A stretch of 64,000 bases of DNA from Brevibacillus porteri (GCF_003013475.1 NZ_PXZO01000025.1:62001-126000); one strand, 5' to 3'. Shown: positions 42,661-51,588, counted from the first letter of the stretch. Numbers and translations are program-made. Notes: generated from the letters alone by a model not told the origin.

Positions 42661-43869
42661 ATGACGACAAACAAGTGGAAGATGGACACCTCCATTATTC
42701 ATACAGCACAAACGCCTTGCCAAAAAACAGGAGCAGTCGTATCCGCGGTGGTGCCTGCCGTGGCCTACGCGTTTCCAGATGCAGACTCCGCAGCGGCGTG
42801 CGTGGCTGGGGAGCGGGAAGGAACGTACTACGGAAGATATGGCAACCCTACCATCACCACTTTGGAGCAAAAAATCGCCGCGTTGGAAAATGGCGAAGCT
42901 GCCTTGGGTGTAAGTAGTGGGATGGCAGCCATTTCGGGAGCTTTGCTCGCCTTTTTGAAGCAGGGTGATCATGTCGTGTGTACCCGAGATGTGTACGGGG
43001 GTAGCTACAAGTTTCTTACGACCATGGCCCCGCGTTATGGCATTGCGACGGACTTCGTCGATTGCACCGATTTGCAGGTAGTCGAGAGCGCTTTTTTGCC
43101 AAACACAAAAGTTCTGTACCTCGAAACACCCTCGAACCCGTGCCTGACTGTTTTAGATATCTCGGCGTTGTCACGTTTGGCGCACGCGCATGGCATTGTG
43201 GTAATCGTCGACAATACCTTCTTAACGCCATACTTGCAGCGACCGCTTGAGCTAGGGGCTGATGTCGTCGTGCATAGCGCCACCAAATATTTGAACGGAC
43301 ATGGGGATGTCATCGCGGGCTTCATCGTTGGGAAGCAGGAGCATATCCAATTCATGCGCAAAAACGTCATGGGAGACTTGGGACAAAATTTGAATGCTTG
43401 GGATGCTTTCTTGATCTTGCGTGGGCTGAAAACACTCGGCTTGCGTGTCAGACAGCATGGGCAAAATGCGCAGGCAGTGGCGGAGTTTTTGGTGCAGCAC
43501 CCTGCAATCTCGCACGTCTACTACCCTGGTCTGCCTTCCCATCCACAGCATGAGCTGGCTAAACGGCAAATGGCCGGAATGGGCGGGATCGTTTCCTTTG
43601 AAGTAAAGGGCGGCTACGAGGCAGCCAAATCTTTCATTAACGCTCTGCACTTGGCTATGATATCGTTTAGTTTAGGAGATCCCGAGACACTGGTACAGCA
43701 TCCTGCCTCGATGACGCATTCCTCGATTCCTGCCTCTGAGCGAATCAAGTTCAACATTACGGACGGTCTGATTCGTTTATCGACTGGCTTGGAGGATGTG
43801 GAGGATATCATCGCGGATTTGGAGCAGGCGCTAGCTAGTCTGCCAATGGTGGCAGTGTCTAGGGGATAA
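42661..43869 (+). CDS. Trans-sulfuration PLP enzyme (methionine gamma-lyase / cystathionine lyase family)
   Basis: 402 residues from ATG 42661 (GGGAGA upstream). Cys/Met metabolism PLP family: EREGTYYGRYGNPT (active-site Tyr/Arg), SSGMAAISGALLA, VYGGSYKFL, LYLETPSNP, VIVDNTF and the PLP lysine in VVHSATKYLNGHGDVIAG (about residue 208). Cys116 of Pseudomonas methionine gamma-lyase corresponds to Ser here, so cystathionine or homocysteine cleavage is also possible. Expression from a sigma-54 promoter, with the activator encoded next, suggests induced catabolism of a sulfur amino acid as carbon or nitrogen source. Confidence 0.88.
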   Translation: MTTNKWKMDTSIIHTAQTPCQKTGAVVSAVVPAVAYAFPDADSAAACVAGEREGTYYGRYGNPTITTLEQKIAALENGEAALGVSSGMAAISGALLAFLKQGDHVVCTRDVYGGSYKFLTTMAPRYGIATDFVDCTDLQVVESAFLPNTKVLYLETPSNPCLTVLDISALSRLAHAHGIVVIVDNTFLTPYLQRPLELGADVVVHSATKYLNGHGDVIAGFIVGKQEHIQFMRKNVMGDLGQNLNAWDAFLILRGLKTLGLRVRQHGQNAQAVAEFLVQHPAISHVYYPGLPSHPQHELAKRQMAGMGGIVSFEVKGGYEAAKSFINALHLAMISFSLGDPETLVQHPASMTHSSIPASERIKFNITDGLIRLSTGLEDVEDIIADLEQALASLPMVAVSRG

Positions 43870-43895
43870 AGGAACGTGAAACTGGAGGATTGGGC

Positions 43896-45350
43896 ATGAC
43901 AGAGTTTTCCCGGATCGAGGCATTCATTCAATCGTACGCCGACAATATTTCCAAGGTACTGGGACTCGATGTCACCATCCTGGATGAACAAGGGATACGT
44001 GTGAGCGGGACCGGCTACTATCAGGAGTTGATTGGATTGCCTGCGCCGGAGGGATCGTTTTTCCGAATGATCCTGCAAACCGGACAGCCGGGAATGATTT
44101 TTGACATGAAAAAGAACGAATCGGAGTGTGGCAATTGCAAGTTTTTGCAACAATGCCGAGAGCTGGCGACGATTGGATTTCCGGTGCACAAACGGGAGAA
44201 GACGGTAGGGGTCATCGGAATTATCGGCTTTTCCCCCGAGCAAAAAGAAAAGATGCTGCACCATTCGGAAACATGGATGCCGTTTTTGCAGCATACGAGT
44301 TCCTTGATTGAGCACAAGCTGCTAGAGCTGGATGCGCAACGGGAGAAGAGCTGTAACATTCAAGAGGAAATGCCGCAAGCCTCGGTTCATCCGGTGTATT
44401 TCGCCCAGCTGATTGGGGCAGAAACAGGCTTGCGCGATGTGATTGCCAAAGCGAAAAAAGTGACGCACAGTATTTCCACTGTTTTGATCCGGGGAGAGAG
44501 CGGAACGGGCAAGGAGCTGTTAGCAAAAGCCATTCACTGCGAGAGTGCGCGCAGCAGACAGCCATTTATCGCAGTCAATTGCGCGGCGATTCCTGAGACC
44601 TTGTTAGAAAGCGAGTTGTTCGGGTACGAAGGTGGCGCATTCACAGGCTCCAGACGCGAAGGGAAGCCAGGGAAATTTGAATTGGCCCACAAGGGAACGA
44701 TTTTTCTGGATGAAGTAGGCGATATTCCGTTGTCCCTCCAGCCCAAGCTGCTGCGCGTCCTTCAGGAGAAAACAGTAGATCGGGTAGGCGGCGTGAAGAC
44801 GCTAGGCGTGGATGTACGTGTCATTGCTGCTACACACAGAGATTTGGAGAGCATGGTCAGGGAAGGAACGTTTCGCGAGGATTTGTATTATCGACTCAAC
44901 GTCATCCCCCTGCGGTTAAAGCCGTTGCGCGAACGCACGGAGGATATCGTTCTTTACTTGCAGCATTTTCTGTATCGATACGGGACGTTGCTGCAAAAAG
45001 GTAGACTGGAGCTCGAAGCCCAGCTCGTCCAACGACTACAGGCATACGAGTGGCCGGGGAATATTCGTCAGCTGGAAAATGCCGTCGAGTATATGGTCAA
45101 CATGGCGGAGGGGCAAGTCATCGGCAACGAGGAGCTTCCTGAGTATTTGCTGTTCGAGGATGAACCGACGACGGTAGGCAGCGATTTGGGATTGGAAAAG
45201 CTGGTGGCAGAATATGAACGCTCCATTCTGCAACGATATTTGAACGCAGGCAAGTTTGGACAGGACAAAGCCGTGATTGCCAATGAGCTGCAAATCAGCT
45301 TGTCGACTTTGTACCGGAAGATGGAGAAATACGGTTTGGAAAAAGGATAG
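43896..45350 (+). CDS. Sigma-54-dependent enhancer-binding activator with Cys-containing sensor
   Basis: 484 residues from ATG 43896 (CTGGAGG upstream). Domains: an N-terminal sensor (~1-150) with a CdaR/PocR-like appearance (SYADNISKVLGLDVTILDEQGIR; HKREKTVGVIGIIGF) carrying three close cysteines in ECGNCKFLQQC; AAA+ domain (~165-400) with Walker A GESGTGKE, GAFTGS (sigma-54 contact loop, usually GAFTGA), Walker B TIFLDEVGDIP and the arginine-finger region REDLYYRLNVIPL; and a C-terminal Fis-type HTH (NELQISLSTLYRKMEKYG). It is 27 bases after the lyase gene and almost certainly binds the two palindromes upstream of it. Confidence 0.93.
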   Translation: MTEFSRIEAFIQSYADNISKVLGLDVTILDEQGIRVSGTGYYQELIGLPAPEGSFFRMILQTGQPGMIFDMKKNESECGNCKFLQQCRELATIGFPVHKREKTVGVIGIIGFSPEQKEKMLHHSETWMPFLQHTSSLIEHKLLELDAQREKSCNIQEEMPQASVHPVYFAQLIGAETGLRDVIAKAKKVTHSISTVLIRGESGTGKELLAKAIHCESARSRQPFIAVNCAAIPETLLESELFGYEGGAFTGSRREGKPGKFELAHKGTIFLDEVGDIPLSLQPKLLRVLQEKTVDRVGGVKTLGVDVRVIAATHRDLESMVREGTFREDLYYRLNVIPLRLKPLRERTEDIVLYLQHFLYRYGTLLQKGRLELEAQLVQRLQAYEWPGNIRQLENAVEYMVNMAEGQVIGNEELPEYLLFEDEPTTVGSDLGLEKLVAEYERSILQRYLNAGKFGQDKAVIANELQISLSTLYRKMEKYGLEKG

Positions 45351-45360
45351 AGGAAAATAA

Positions 45361-45412
45361 AAAACCAGCCTGGATTGATCGGAGTTTTTCCGAGGTCTGG
45401 GCTGGTTTGTTT
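45361..45412. terminator. Terminator between the activator and heme-monooxygenase-like genes
   Basis: AACCAGCC and GGCTGGTT arms with an inner GATCGGA-region bulge and flanking A- and T-rich tails allow use from both sides. Confidence 0.8.
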
Positions 45413-45416
45413 GTAT

Positions 45417-45740
45417 TTACGAAGGCTGCGGTTCTTTTTTCGCTTTTAACTCGTAATGGCCGGTATTGCCGCTAATGTACCACTCAGGGGTCTTTTCTTC
45501 GCGCGCTTCGCGGTGACCTGCCAGATGAACATCACTCAGCTCCCACTGCTTCCACGCTTCTTTTGATTCCCAGCGGATTATGACGACCACTTCTTCTTCA
45601 CCTTTGCGTGGCTTCTGTACTAGCACGCTCAAATCTACAAAACCAGGAGCCTTCTCAACAGCACCAGGCTCGCTAAAGCCTTGTACAATTTTGTCAGAAT
45701 GACCTTCCTGAACGACGTATGTTTTTATCTCCATCATCAT
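45417..45740 (-). CDS. Antibiotic biosynthesis monooxygenase / HmoA-type heme-degrading protein
   Basis: 107 residues from ATG 45740 (MMMEIK start), AAGGAG ~11 bases upstream; a GTG at 45752 overlaps that site. Small dimeric ferredoxin-like ABM fold: VVIIRWESKEAWKQWELSDVHLAGHREA contains the conserved Trp and His typical of HmoA/HmoB/IsdG-like proteins, which open the heme ring to release iron. A Fur box overlapping its promoter supports an iron role. Without structural residues fully checked, a general ABM function remains possible. Confidence 0.78.
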   Translation of the reverse strand: MMMEIKTYVVQEGHSDKIVQGFSEPGAVEKAPGFVDLSVLVQKPRKGEEEVVVIIRWESKEAWKQWELSDVHLAGHREAREEKTPEWYISGNTGHYELKAKKEPQPS

Positions 45741-45780
45741 GAAGTGCGACACTCCTTATATCCCATTTCCCTACTTTTCC

Positions 45781-45809
45781 ATATTATTGAGAAATATTAT
45801 CATTGTCAA
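45781..45809 (-). promoter_or_regulatory. Fur-box promoter of the heme monooxygenase-like gene
   Basis: On the minus strand, TTGACA (45804-45809), a 17-base spacer and TAATAT (45781-45786). The spacer holds TGATAATATTTCTCA (45788-45802), a 12/15-type match to the 7-1-7 Fur box TGATAATNATTATCA. Iron-loaded Fur would block it. Confidence 0.7.
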
Positions 45810-45816
45810 CCAGATA

Positions 45817-46710
45817 TTAGCAAATGGTAGGGGGATCGAGAGCTTCGTTTTCAAGTGGGACTTCTTTTTTCTTGGGGGCAGAGAAAATATCAATACCACG
45901 TTCGAGCAAGATTTCTACCGCCTCGCGAACAGGGAGAAGTGGCAATTGCATTTCATCGGCTACGGCAGCTTCTATATCAGAGATCGTGTGGAGGGGTGTT
46001 ATCTGGTCTGTGCCATCTGAATAACCGATGTGGAGAGTGTTGTTTTTGAGGACCACGAAGCGATCTTGCTCTAGCTGAAAACGATGAATGTGAAGTCGAT
46101 TCAAAAAGAAGGCGTCTGGTAAAAAAGAGGAGCGGATGACTTCCGACAAGTCGGACAGTTCTTTTCGTTCATTCGGATGAAAATCCCACGGAGGAATTGC
46201 CACTTTTCCGTTTTCATACCGCGTAAAGCGATAGTGTTCAGGATGATCGGGACTTTTGGTCAATTCCATCGAAACAGTGCCAAAAGGCCTGGTATGGTTC
46301 CCCTCTTCCAGAAAATGAATCGGCTCAAAGATAGGAGCGGTAGCCCCCGTATCCACATAGACGGGTGTCTTTCCTGTGTTCGGACCATCGATCAGGATGG
46401 CAGCATGCCCACCGCCTGGCAAGATGAGCTGACCGAAGAATCCAAGGGTGCGAAGCAGTGCGAGAAAGCTGTGATTGCTGGTATAGCATGTGCCGCCGAA
46501 GTTATAGTGGATCGCATTGTGTACATATTCCTCAGGGGTGGGTACCTCATGTTTTCCGTCACGGAAAAAGAGCAGTTTGCTTACATTTTCATAAGGGAAG
46601 GTCTGCAGATGCGCGCGACAGAGCTCACTGAGATAAGAGAGGTTAGGGGACTTGTGATCTAGCTGTAAACGTTGAAGGTATAAACTCGCCCAGTTCGGTA
46701 AGGTAGACAT
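45817..46710 (-). CDS. Arylamine N-acetyltransferase
   Basis: 297 residues from ATG 46710 (a TTG at 46716 or GTG at 46722 are alternatives; AAGGAG lies upstream). NAT family catalytic triad: Cys in FGGTCYTSN (~ residue 75), His in GGGHAAILI (~ residue 105-110) and Asp in YVDTGA (~ residue 125). NAT moves acetyl from acetyl-CoA to arylamines and hydrazines, and related enzymes close macrolactams in rifamycin-type biosynthesis; no such cluster is nearby. It lies directly upstream of the heme monooxygenase-like gene but that gene has its own promoter. Confidence 0.92.
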   Translation of the reverse strand: MSTLPNWASLYLQRLQLDHKSPNLSYLSELCRAHLQTFPYENVSKLLFFRDGKHEVPTPEEYVHNAIHYNFGGTCYTSNHSFLALLRTLGFFGQLILPGGGHAAILIDGPNTGKTPVYVDTGATAPIFEPIHFLEEGNHTRPFGTVSMELTKSPDHPEHYRFTRYENGKVAIPPWDFHPNERKELSDLSEVIRSSFLPDAFFLNRLHIHRFQLEQDRFVVLKNNTLHIGYSDGTDQITPLHTISDIEAAVADEMQLPLLPVREAVEILLERGIDIFSAPKKKEVPLENEALDPPTIC

Positions 46711-46821
46711 AAACAAGTTCACTCCTTATATAAAATAAATAGTAAATAAAAATGTTTATTAAATAGCGGTATGGAGATAGTATCACAACGGACAAGTGGT
46801 AATCAATCTAAATTTTTCCAG

Positions 46822-46860
46822 AAAATAAAAAGGCACCGGAAGGATATCCTCCGGTGCTAG
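46822..46860 (-). terminator. Terminator of the stalk-domain gene
   Basis: GCACCGG/CCGGTGC stem with a GATATCC-centred loop; the A-rich 46822-46830 segment is the U-run on the minus strand. Confidence 0.75.
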
Positions 46861-46912
46861 CGGGTCCCTAGTCCGCTGTCTTTTTCGTACGAATAAATAA
46901 GTGCAGAAGAAA

Positions 46913-47428
46913 TTATAATAACGACTTAATTTCCCCGGTATTCGGGTTCACTACGAACCAGCCATACGTACTGGTGTAGCTGTCGCCAGATTGGAAGTTG
47001 TTCACGACCGTTTGGTACACTTGGATGACATAGTGACCTTTTTCGTCGTCATGAGCGTACTCGACTACATGTGTCGGCGAGAGTTTGCCAGCGAATTTCT
47101 TTTTCACCAGCTCGATCGCTTCCATTTTGGAGTACATTTTTGCTGTTGGAATTTTACCGATGAAAATCGATTTGGTTCTCGCATCGTAAATGACCGGTTT
47201 GTTCAGGTTCTCTGCTACGAAGCGGATTGGTACATAGACGGAGTTTTTGTACATGATGCCTTGTACGTCGCTGTTTGGTGATTTCGGCATCCCGTCAAAG
47301 TAGTAGGTGAACGGTGTTTTCATTCCTTCTTCCGCGTCTGGAAAAGCGGGTGCTGCAATGGCAATTCCGGAAAAGAGCACCGAACCTACAACAATGCCCC
47401 CCAAAAATGACTTTATGTCCCATTTCAT
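46913..47428 (-). CDS. Secreted stalk-domain (copper amine oxidase N-like) protein
   Basis: 171 residues with a signal peptide (FLGGIVVGSVLFSGIAIAAPA, cleavage near residue 26) followed by a single Cu_amine_oxidN1-type domain: IMYKNSVYVPIRFVAENLNKPVIYDARTKSIFIGK is the characteristic VPIRFVAE repeat that mediates protein contacts at the cell surface of Bacilli. The remaining C-terminal half (HVVEYAHDDEKGHYVIQVYQT ... GWFVVNPNTGEIKS) looks like a PepSY-type domain, so the protein may be a surface adaptor. Function unknown. Confidence 0.8.
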   Translation of the reverse strand: MKWDIKSFLGGIVVGSVLFSGIAIAAPAFPDAEEGMKTPFTYYFDGMPKSPNSDVQGIMYKNSVYVPIRFVAENLNKPVIYDARTKSIFIGKIPTAKMYSKMEAIELVKKKFAGKLSPTHVVEYAHDDEKGHYVIQVYQTVVNNFQSGDSYTSTYGWFVVNPNTGEIKSLL

Positions 47429-47553
47429 GATGTGAAACCCTCTCCCTTTCTCTTTTCTCTAAATCTTCCCAGCAATCATTATGTCAAAGATCATAGGAGA
47501 AAAGCTATCAAACGAGGGTACTAGGAAACAAAGACTAGGAAACATGGGAAAGA

Positions 47554-47577
47554 TAGGACCAAATCAGAATGGTCCTA
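47554..47577. repeat. Small inverted repeat upstream of ung
   Basis: TAGGACCA (47554-47561) and TGGTCCTA (47570-47577), 8-bp arms with an 8-base loop, next to a direct repeat of ACTAGGAAACA. It is ~75 bases before the ung start; a regulator site or a terminator remnant is possible. Confidence 0.4.
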
Positions 47578-47651
47578 GTTCTCGAATCAGTGGTTCAGTG
47601 ATGGGGTGGTTTGTGGTAAGGTAGAAAAAAACAGCGGACAAGGTGAGGAAC

Positions 47652-48341
47652 ATGACTACCATATTGCAAAATGACTGGGCCCCCGTATTGGCCGATGAAT
47701 TCGAAAAGCCCTATTATGTAAAGCTTCGTCAGACGTTGAAGGAAGAGTATCAGACGCAGACAATTTACCCAGATATGTTTCATATATTCACAGCGCTGCA
47801 CCTGACTGACTATCAGAATGCAAAGGTTGTGATTTTGGGGCAGGACCCGTATCACGGACCGGGACAAGCACATGGATTGAGCTTTTCGGTCAAGCCGGGA
47901 ATCAAGCCGCCACCGTCTCTGGTCAACATCTACAAAGAACTGAAAAGCGATGTCGGTTTTGAAATTCCCCAGCATGGTTACCTGAACCATTGGGCGAAGC
48001 AAGGCGTCATGATGCTGAACACCGTTCTGACGGTTCGTCGCGGCACTCCGAATTCGCACAAGGACATTGGGTGGGAGACGTTTACGGATCGAATTATTCA
48101 TTTGTTGAACGATCGGGAGACTCCACTTGTTTTCATCCTGTGGGGAAAGCATGCGCAGGAGAAGGCGGCATTCATTGATCGAAACAAGCATTTCGTCATC
48201 GCCTCCCCGCATCCGAGCCCATTTTCGGCGAATCGCGGCTTTTTTGGCAGTCGTCCTTTTTCGCGGACCAATGAGTTTTTGCGTTCGCGCGAGCTTCAAG
48301 AGATTGATTGGCAGTTGCCGATGCAGGTAGAGGAAGAGTAG
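47652..48341 (+). CDS. ung: Uracil-DNA glycosylase
   Basis: 229 residues from ATG 47652 (GTGAGG five bases upstream; the GTG 47643 is part of that site). Family motif [19 protein letters not shown] (catalytic Asp, water-activating loop, residues ~60-78) and the DNA-intercalating [11 protein letters not shown] near residue 185 are intact. It removes uracil from DNA after cytosine deamination. Monocistronic. Confidence 0.97.
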   Translation: MTTILQNDWAPVLADEFEKPYYVKLRQTLKEEYQTQTIYPDMFHIFTALHLTDYQNAKVVILGQDPYHGPGQAHGLSFSVKPGIKPPPSLVNIYKELKSDVGFEIPQHGYLNHWAKQGVMMLNTVLTVRRGTPNSHKDIGWETFTDRIIHLLNDRETPLVFILWGKHAQEKAAFIDRNKHFVIASPHPSPFSANRGFFGSRPFSRTNEFLRSRELQEIDWQLPMQVEEE

Positions 48342-48366
48342 CCTGCATTTGTTTCAGGGAAAAGGA

Positions 48367-48413
48367 AAAGGATCTCCATTGTTTTGCATCATGCAGGGAG
48401 ATCCTTTCTTTTT
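48367..48413. terminator. Terminator between ung and thiN
   Basis: AAAGGATCTCC and GGAGATCCTTT perfect 11-bp stem with flanking A- and T-rich sequence usable from both sides. Confidence 0.9.
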
Positions 48414-48420
48414 CTAACGA

Positions 48421-49062
48421 TTAGTCTTTGCTTTTGACAACGAGCAGCTTGCCCGTTTGAATCGTGATCGTTCCAGTCTGTTCCGTTAGCAGATTGCTGA
48501 TGCCAAGCGTGTCGCCGATCCGCAGGGTCGCGTCCTTCAACGGATAGAGGAATCCAGTTAAGGTGATCCCTGTGACTTCCGATGTAAAAGGCAGCAGAGA
48601 AATATGATCAAAATGATCCTGCGCGATAGTACTATGGCGGTCAATCAGACGGATTTCATTGGTCTCATCGAGGATGAGGCAGTTGGTGCCCGTCTGCAAC
48701 GCTTTGTTCAGCAAGTGTACGTTTGCCAGCATATGGTCAAAACGAGAGCCGAGCACACCAAGCAGCACAATTTCCTCGGGCTGTTGCTCGATTGCCCAAG
48801 TAAGGGCCATCTCTGTATCAGTCAAATCTTTCATGACGGGATCGCAGGAGGAGACGTGCATACTGTGGCGTTCAATTTCTGCCATTTCCTCGGTGCTGAC
48901 AGAATCGAAGTCACCAATCGACAATCTTGGCACAAGACCGTTGCGAATGAGGAACAAGGCACCTCTGTCAACGCCGACGAGCCAATCATTTTCGCGAATC
49001 TCTTGGATCGCCCAGTTGCCCAGATTGCCCCCAGCGAATAGTAGGATGCGTGTAGGATTCAT
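48421..49062 (-). CDS. thiN: Thiamine diphosphokinase
   Basis: 213 residues. TPK domain marks: LLFAGGNLGNWAIQEI, LVGVDRGALFLIRNGLVPRLSIGDFDSV (nucleotide/metal-binding Asp cluster), DLTDTEMALTWAIEQ and GVLGSRFDHMLANVHLL with the C-terminal beta domain (DATLRIGDTLGISNLL). It makes thiamine pyrophosphate from thiamine and ATP. It is second in a short minus-strand operon, 33 bases after a small ferredoxin gene, so the two are likely co-expressed. No TPP riboswitch precedes them. Confidence 0.93.
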   Translation of the reverse strand: MNPTRILLFAGGNLGNWAIQEIRENDWLVGVDRGALFLIRNGLVPRLSIGDFDSVSTEEMAEIERHSMHVSSCDPVMKDLTDTEMALTWAIEQQPEEIVLLGVLGSRFDHMLANVHLLNKALQTGTNCLILDETNEIRLIDRHSTIAQDHFDHISLLPFTSEVTGITLTGFLYPLKDATLRIGDTLGISNLLTEQTGTITIQTGKLLVVKSKD

Positions 49063-49095
49063 GCTACGGCCACCTTTATCTATTAGAAATACCCT

Positions 49096-49506
49096 CTATG
49101 TAGGAATCGAAGAGCGAAATGTGCTCTGACAAGCGAGGCGATAGCCTGTAGCGAGTTTTTCTCCCAGCTTTGCTTTTTCCTGTCCGGTTGGGGTGTCGAG
49201 TAATGATGCACCAGCTACGATCTGTACACTGCACTTGCCGCAATGCCCTTGTTGGCATTTGTAAGTGATGGGTTGATCTTGCGTGAGCGCAGCTTGTAAT
49301 AGTGTCTGAGAGGGAGTGTACCGGACTGGCATCGTTTGTGAGCGCTGCTTCACCTGTACGAGCTTCTGCTCTGATTGGGGGCGAGCCGGACTCATTTCTG
49401 TTTTTTTCAATGATGTATGCGTCTGCACGGGAACGGGGGCTGGACTCGACATCTGTACGTCAGATCGTCCAGGAATGAGCGAGCCGACCGTAAGCTGTTT
49501 GCGCAT
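49096..49506 (-). CDS. 2Fe-2S ferredoxin with long N-terminal extension
   Basis: 136 residues. The plant-type 2Fe-2S domain occupies the C-terminal ~85 residues: CQQGHCGKC (cluster ligands) with the fourth Cys in RLACQSTF near the end. The first ~50 residues are low-complexity, rich in P, S, T and Q (SSPAPVPVQTHTSL and similar), not seen in ordinary ferredoxins of this size. It precedes thiN in the same transcript. Electron partner unknown. Confidence 0.85.
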   Translation of the reverse strand: MRKQLTVGSLIPGRSDVQMSSPAPVPVQTHTSLKKTEMSPARPQSEQKLVQVKQRSQTMPVRYTPSQTLLQAALTQDQPITYKCQQGHCGKCSVQIVAGASLLDTPTGQEKAKLGEKLATGYRLACQSTFRSSIPT

Positions 49507-49649
49507 AGGAACCTCCCGAGTAAGTGATTATTTAATTTTACCATGTCAGGCGTGTGGGTGACAAAGCTGGAGAAAGGTGTTCCGAGATGATTGAATTTTT
49601 AGATTTTATCGATTAAAATATTTTTATCAAAAACTAGGAAGGTGATACC

Positions 49650-50558
49650 ATGATTACCATCAAACGGATGAGCGACTGTACCTTTGCAGAAGTGACCAAA
49701 GCGTGGAACCGAGGATTTGAAGGCTATTTTATCGAGTTTACGATGACAGAAGAAATGCTTGTCCAACGACTGGGGGGCGAGGGATACGTGCTGTCCCTGT
49801 CTGTGGTTGCTTTTGACGGCACGGAGCCGATTGGCGTAGTGGCCAGCGGGATGAGAACCATTGCAGGGCGAAAAGTCGCGTGGAATGGTGGAACGGGTGT
49901 CGCCACGGAATATCGTCGACAAGGAGTAGGGAAGCAACTGATTGAGGCGACATTGGATTTGTACCGGGAAGCTGGGGTGGAAGTAGCTACCTTGGAGGCA
50001 TTGAGCCAAAATACCAAAGCGATTGCCTTGTATGAGCAAAAAGGCTATGACGTTGTGGATCGTCTGTTGTTTTTACAGCAGAGTGGGCCGCTGGCAGAGA
50101 ATGCCTTTCAGACAAATGTACAGGCTGATTATCGGGTTCGGCGCATTTTGGCTCCGGAAGTCGCCATGCTGCCGTTTTACGTGACCGATGTCCCATGGCA
50201 AAATTACTGGCTGAACTTGCGAGATGCGCAGGCCGTGCTTATAGAAGACAGAGAGGGTCAGGCGGTCGGCTATGCAATGTACAAGTGTTCGATAAACGAA
50301 GAAGGCAAAGTGAGTGGGATCGTGCTGCGTCAATGTGTTGCACAGCCAGAGCATCCTGATGCCCAAGACATTTTGAAAACCGCACTCGCGCACGTGTATG
50401 GGCCGCTTGCACACGATTGCCGCCGTTCTACGTTTAATTTGCGCGCGGCTGATACGTTGCTTGTTGAAATCCTGCAAGCGGCGGGATTCAGTCCTTCCGA
50501 GACGGAGCAGGTGTTTATGATCAAGCAGATGGAAGCCGCAAAGACTCCTGTCGTCTAG
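49650..50558 (+). CDS. GNAT family acetyltransferase, two-domain form
   Basis: 302 residues, GGAAGGTG before ATG 49650. The first GNAT domain (~1-165) has TGVATEYRRQGVGKQLIEATLDLYREAGVEVATLEALSQNTKAIALYEQKGYDVV, the acetyl-CoA loop and the C-terminal strand-turn. The second half (~170-302) is a weaker GNAT-like unit (RRILAPEVAMLPFYVTDVPWQNYWLNL). Such tandem GNATs include resistance and protein modification enzymes; substrate unknown. Confidence 0.85.
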   Translation: MITIKRMSDCTFAEVTKAWNRGFEGYFIEFTMTEEMLVQRLGGEGYVLSLSVVAFDGTEPIGVVASGMRTIAGRKVAWNGGTGVATEYRRQGVGKQLIEATLDLYREAGVEVATLEALSQNTKAIALYEQKGYDVVDRLLFLQQSGPLAENAFQTNVQADYRVRRILAPEVAMLPFYVTDVPWQNYWLNLRDAQAVLIEDREGQAVGYAMYKCSINEEGKVSGIVLRQCVAQPEHPDAQDILKTALAHVYGPLAHDCRRSTFNLRAADTLLVEILQAAGFSPSETEQVFMIKQMEAAKTPVV

Positions 50559-50576
50559 GGAGTGAATACGCTCCTG

Positions 50577-51383
50577 TCAATGCTGGCAGTTCGTGCAGGC
50601 GAATACTTTGCGGGAGGAGAGCTCGCTCTTTTCGATAGGCTGTCCACAGCGCGGGCAAGGCTCTCCGCCTCGATCGTACACCTGGCAGCGCTCATCGAAG
50701 CCACCTGTCAGGGAATCACCGGAAAAGAGCGGCTGCATGTAACCGCCGAATCGAATGGCTTCTGTAAGCACGGTTTGCATGGAATGATACAGTTGTTTTT
50801 GTTCCTCGAAAGAAAGCGTCGGGATCGTCCGGGTAGGAAGGATAGCGGCCTGAAAGCAGATCTCGTCCGCATAGCAGTTGCCGATGCCCGCCAGCAAATG
50901 CTGATTGACTAATGCTGTTTTGAGGACGCTGCGCTTGTCAGTGAGCAGCTCCGTAAATCGGGGAAAGGTAAACAGCGGGTCCAATGGCTCCGGACCGAGA
51001 GGAGCCAGTCTCTCGTCGATCTGAACGTTGGTGAGCAAGTGCAGGTAGCCTAAGCGGAGGCCGTGAAAATATAAAATGCGCTCGTCAAAGGCAAGAGTCA
51101 CTTGAGCGGTTCTCTTCAGCTTGTCTTCCGCAGAGCCCAGGTATAGAAAGCCGCCGAGCATCAGATGAAGCAGCAGGACATGTCCACTTTCCAGATGGAA
51201 GAGAAGATGCTTGCCACGTCGGTCGACAAGTGTCAGGCGATTGCCTTGCAAGAGACGAGCAAATTCCGCAGGTGGTAGATTAATCGTTTTTTCCCGCTGA
51301 ACATGTGTGGCAGTAATTGTTCCGCCACCGATTTTTTCCTGTAGCAGTCGGCGATAGGTCTCCATCTCAGGTAATTCTGGCAC
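50577..51383 (-). CDS. mutM: Formamidopyrimidine-DNA glycosylase (MutM/Fpg family)
   Basis: 268 residues from GTG 51383 with GGGAG 6-7 bases upstream. After removal of the initiator residue, PELPEMETYRRLL begins, so Pro2 (catalytic imine former) and the following Glu are exact family marks. The H2TH region (GNCYADEICFQA) and the C-terminal zinc finger (CQVYDRGGEPCPRCGQPIE ... CTNCQH) are complete. It excises oxidised purines and formamidopyrimidines. Confidence 0.92.
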   Translation of the reverse strand: MPELPEMETYRRLLQEKIGGGTITATHVQREKTINLPPAEFARLLQGNRLTLVDRRGKHLLFHLESGHVLLLHLMLGGFLYLGSAEDKLKRTAQVTLAFDERILYFHGLRLGYLHLLTNVQIDERLAPLGPEPLDPLFTFPRFTELLTDKRSVLKTALVNQHLLAGIGNCYADEICFQAAILPTRTIPTLSFEEQKQLYHSMQTVLTEAIRFGGYMQPLFSGDSLTGGFDERCQVYDRGGEPCPRCGQPIEKSELSSRKVFACTNCQH

Positions 51384-51588
51384 CCTGACTCCCTCCCGTA
51401 CGCAAAGTTTTTCGTAGGATGTCCCATATGGGGGATCCACATGCCGTACCCCGTCACTGTTTTTCGGTGATGGGTCTTTTGAATTTAGACAAGTTTACCA
51501 ACGCTATTCGTAAATGGGGTAATATAATATGTAAGGTAGTAGGACTGGGCATTTGCCCGAAGGATATCGGACGGACAGGAGATTACAT

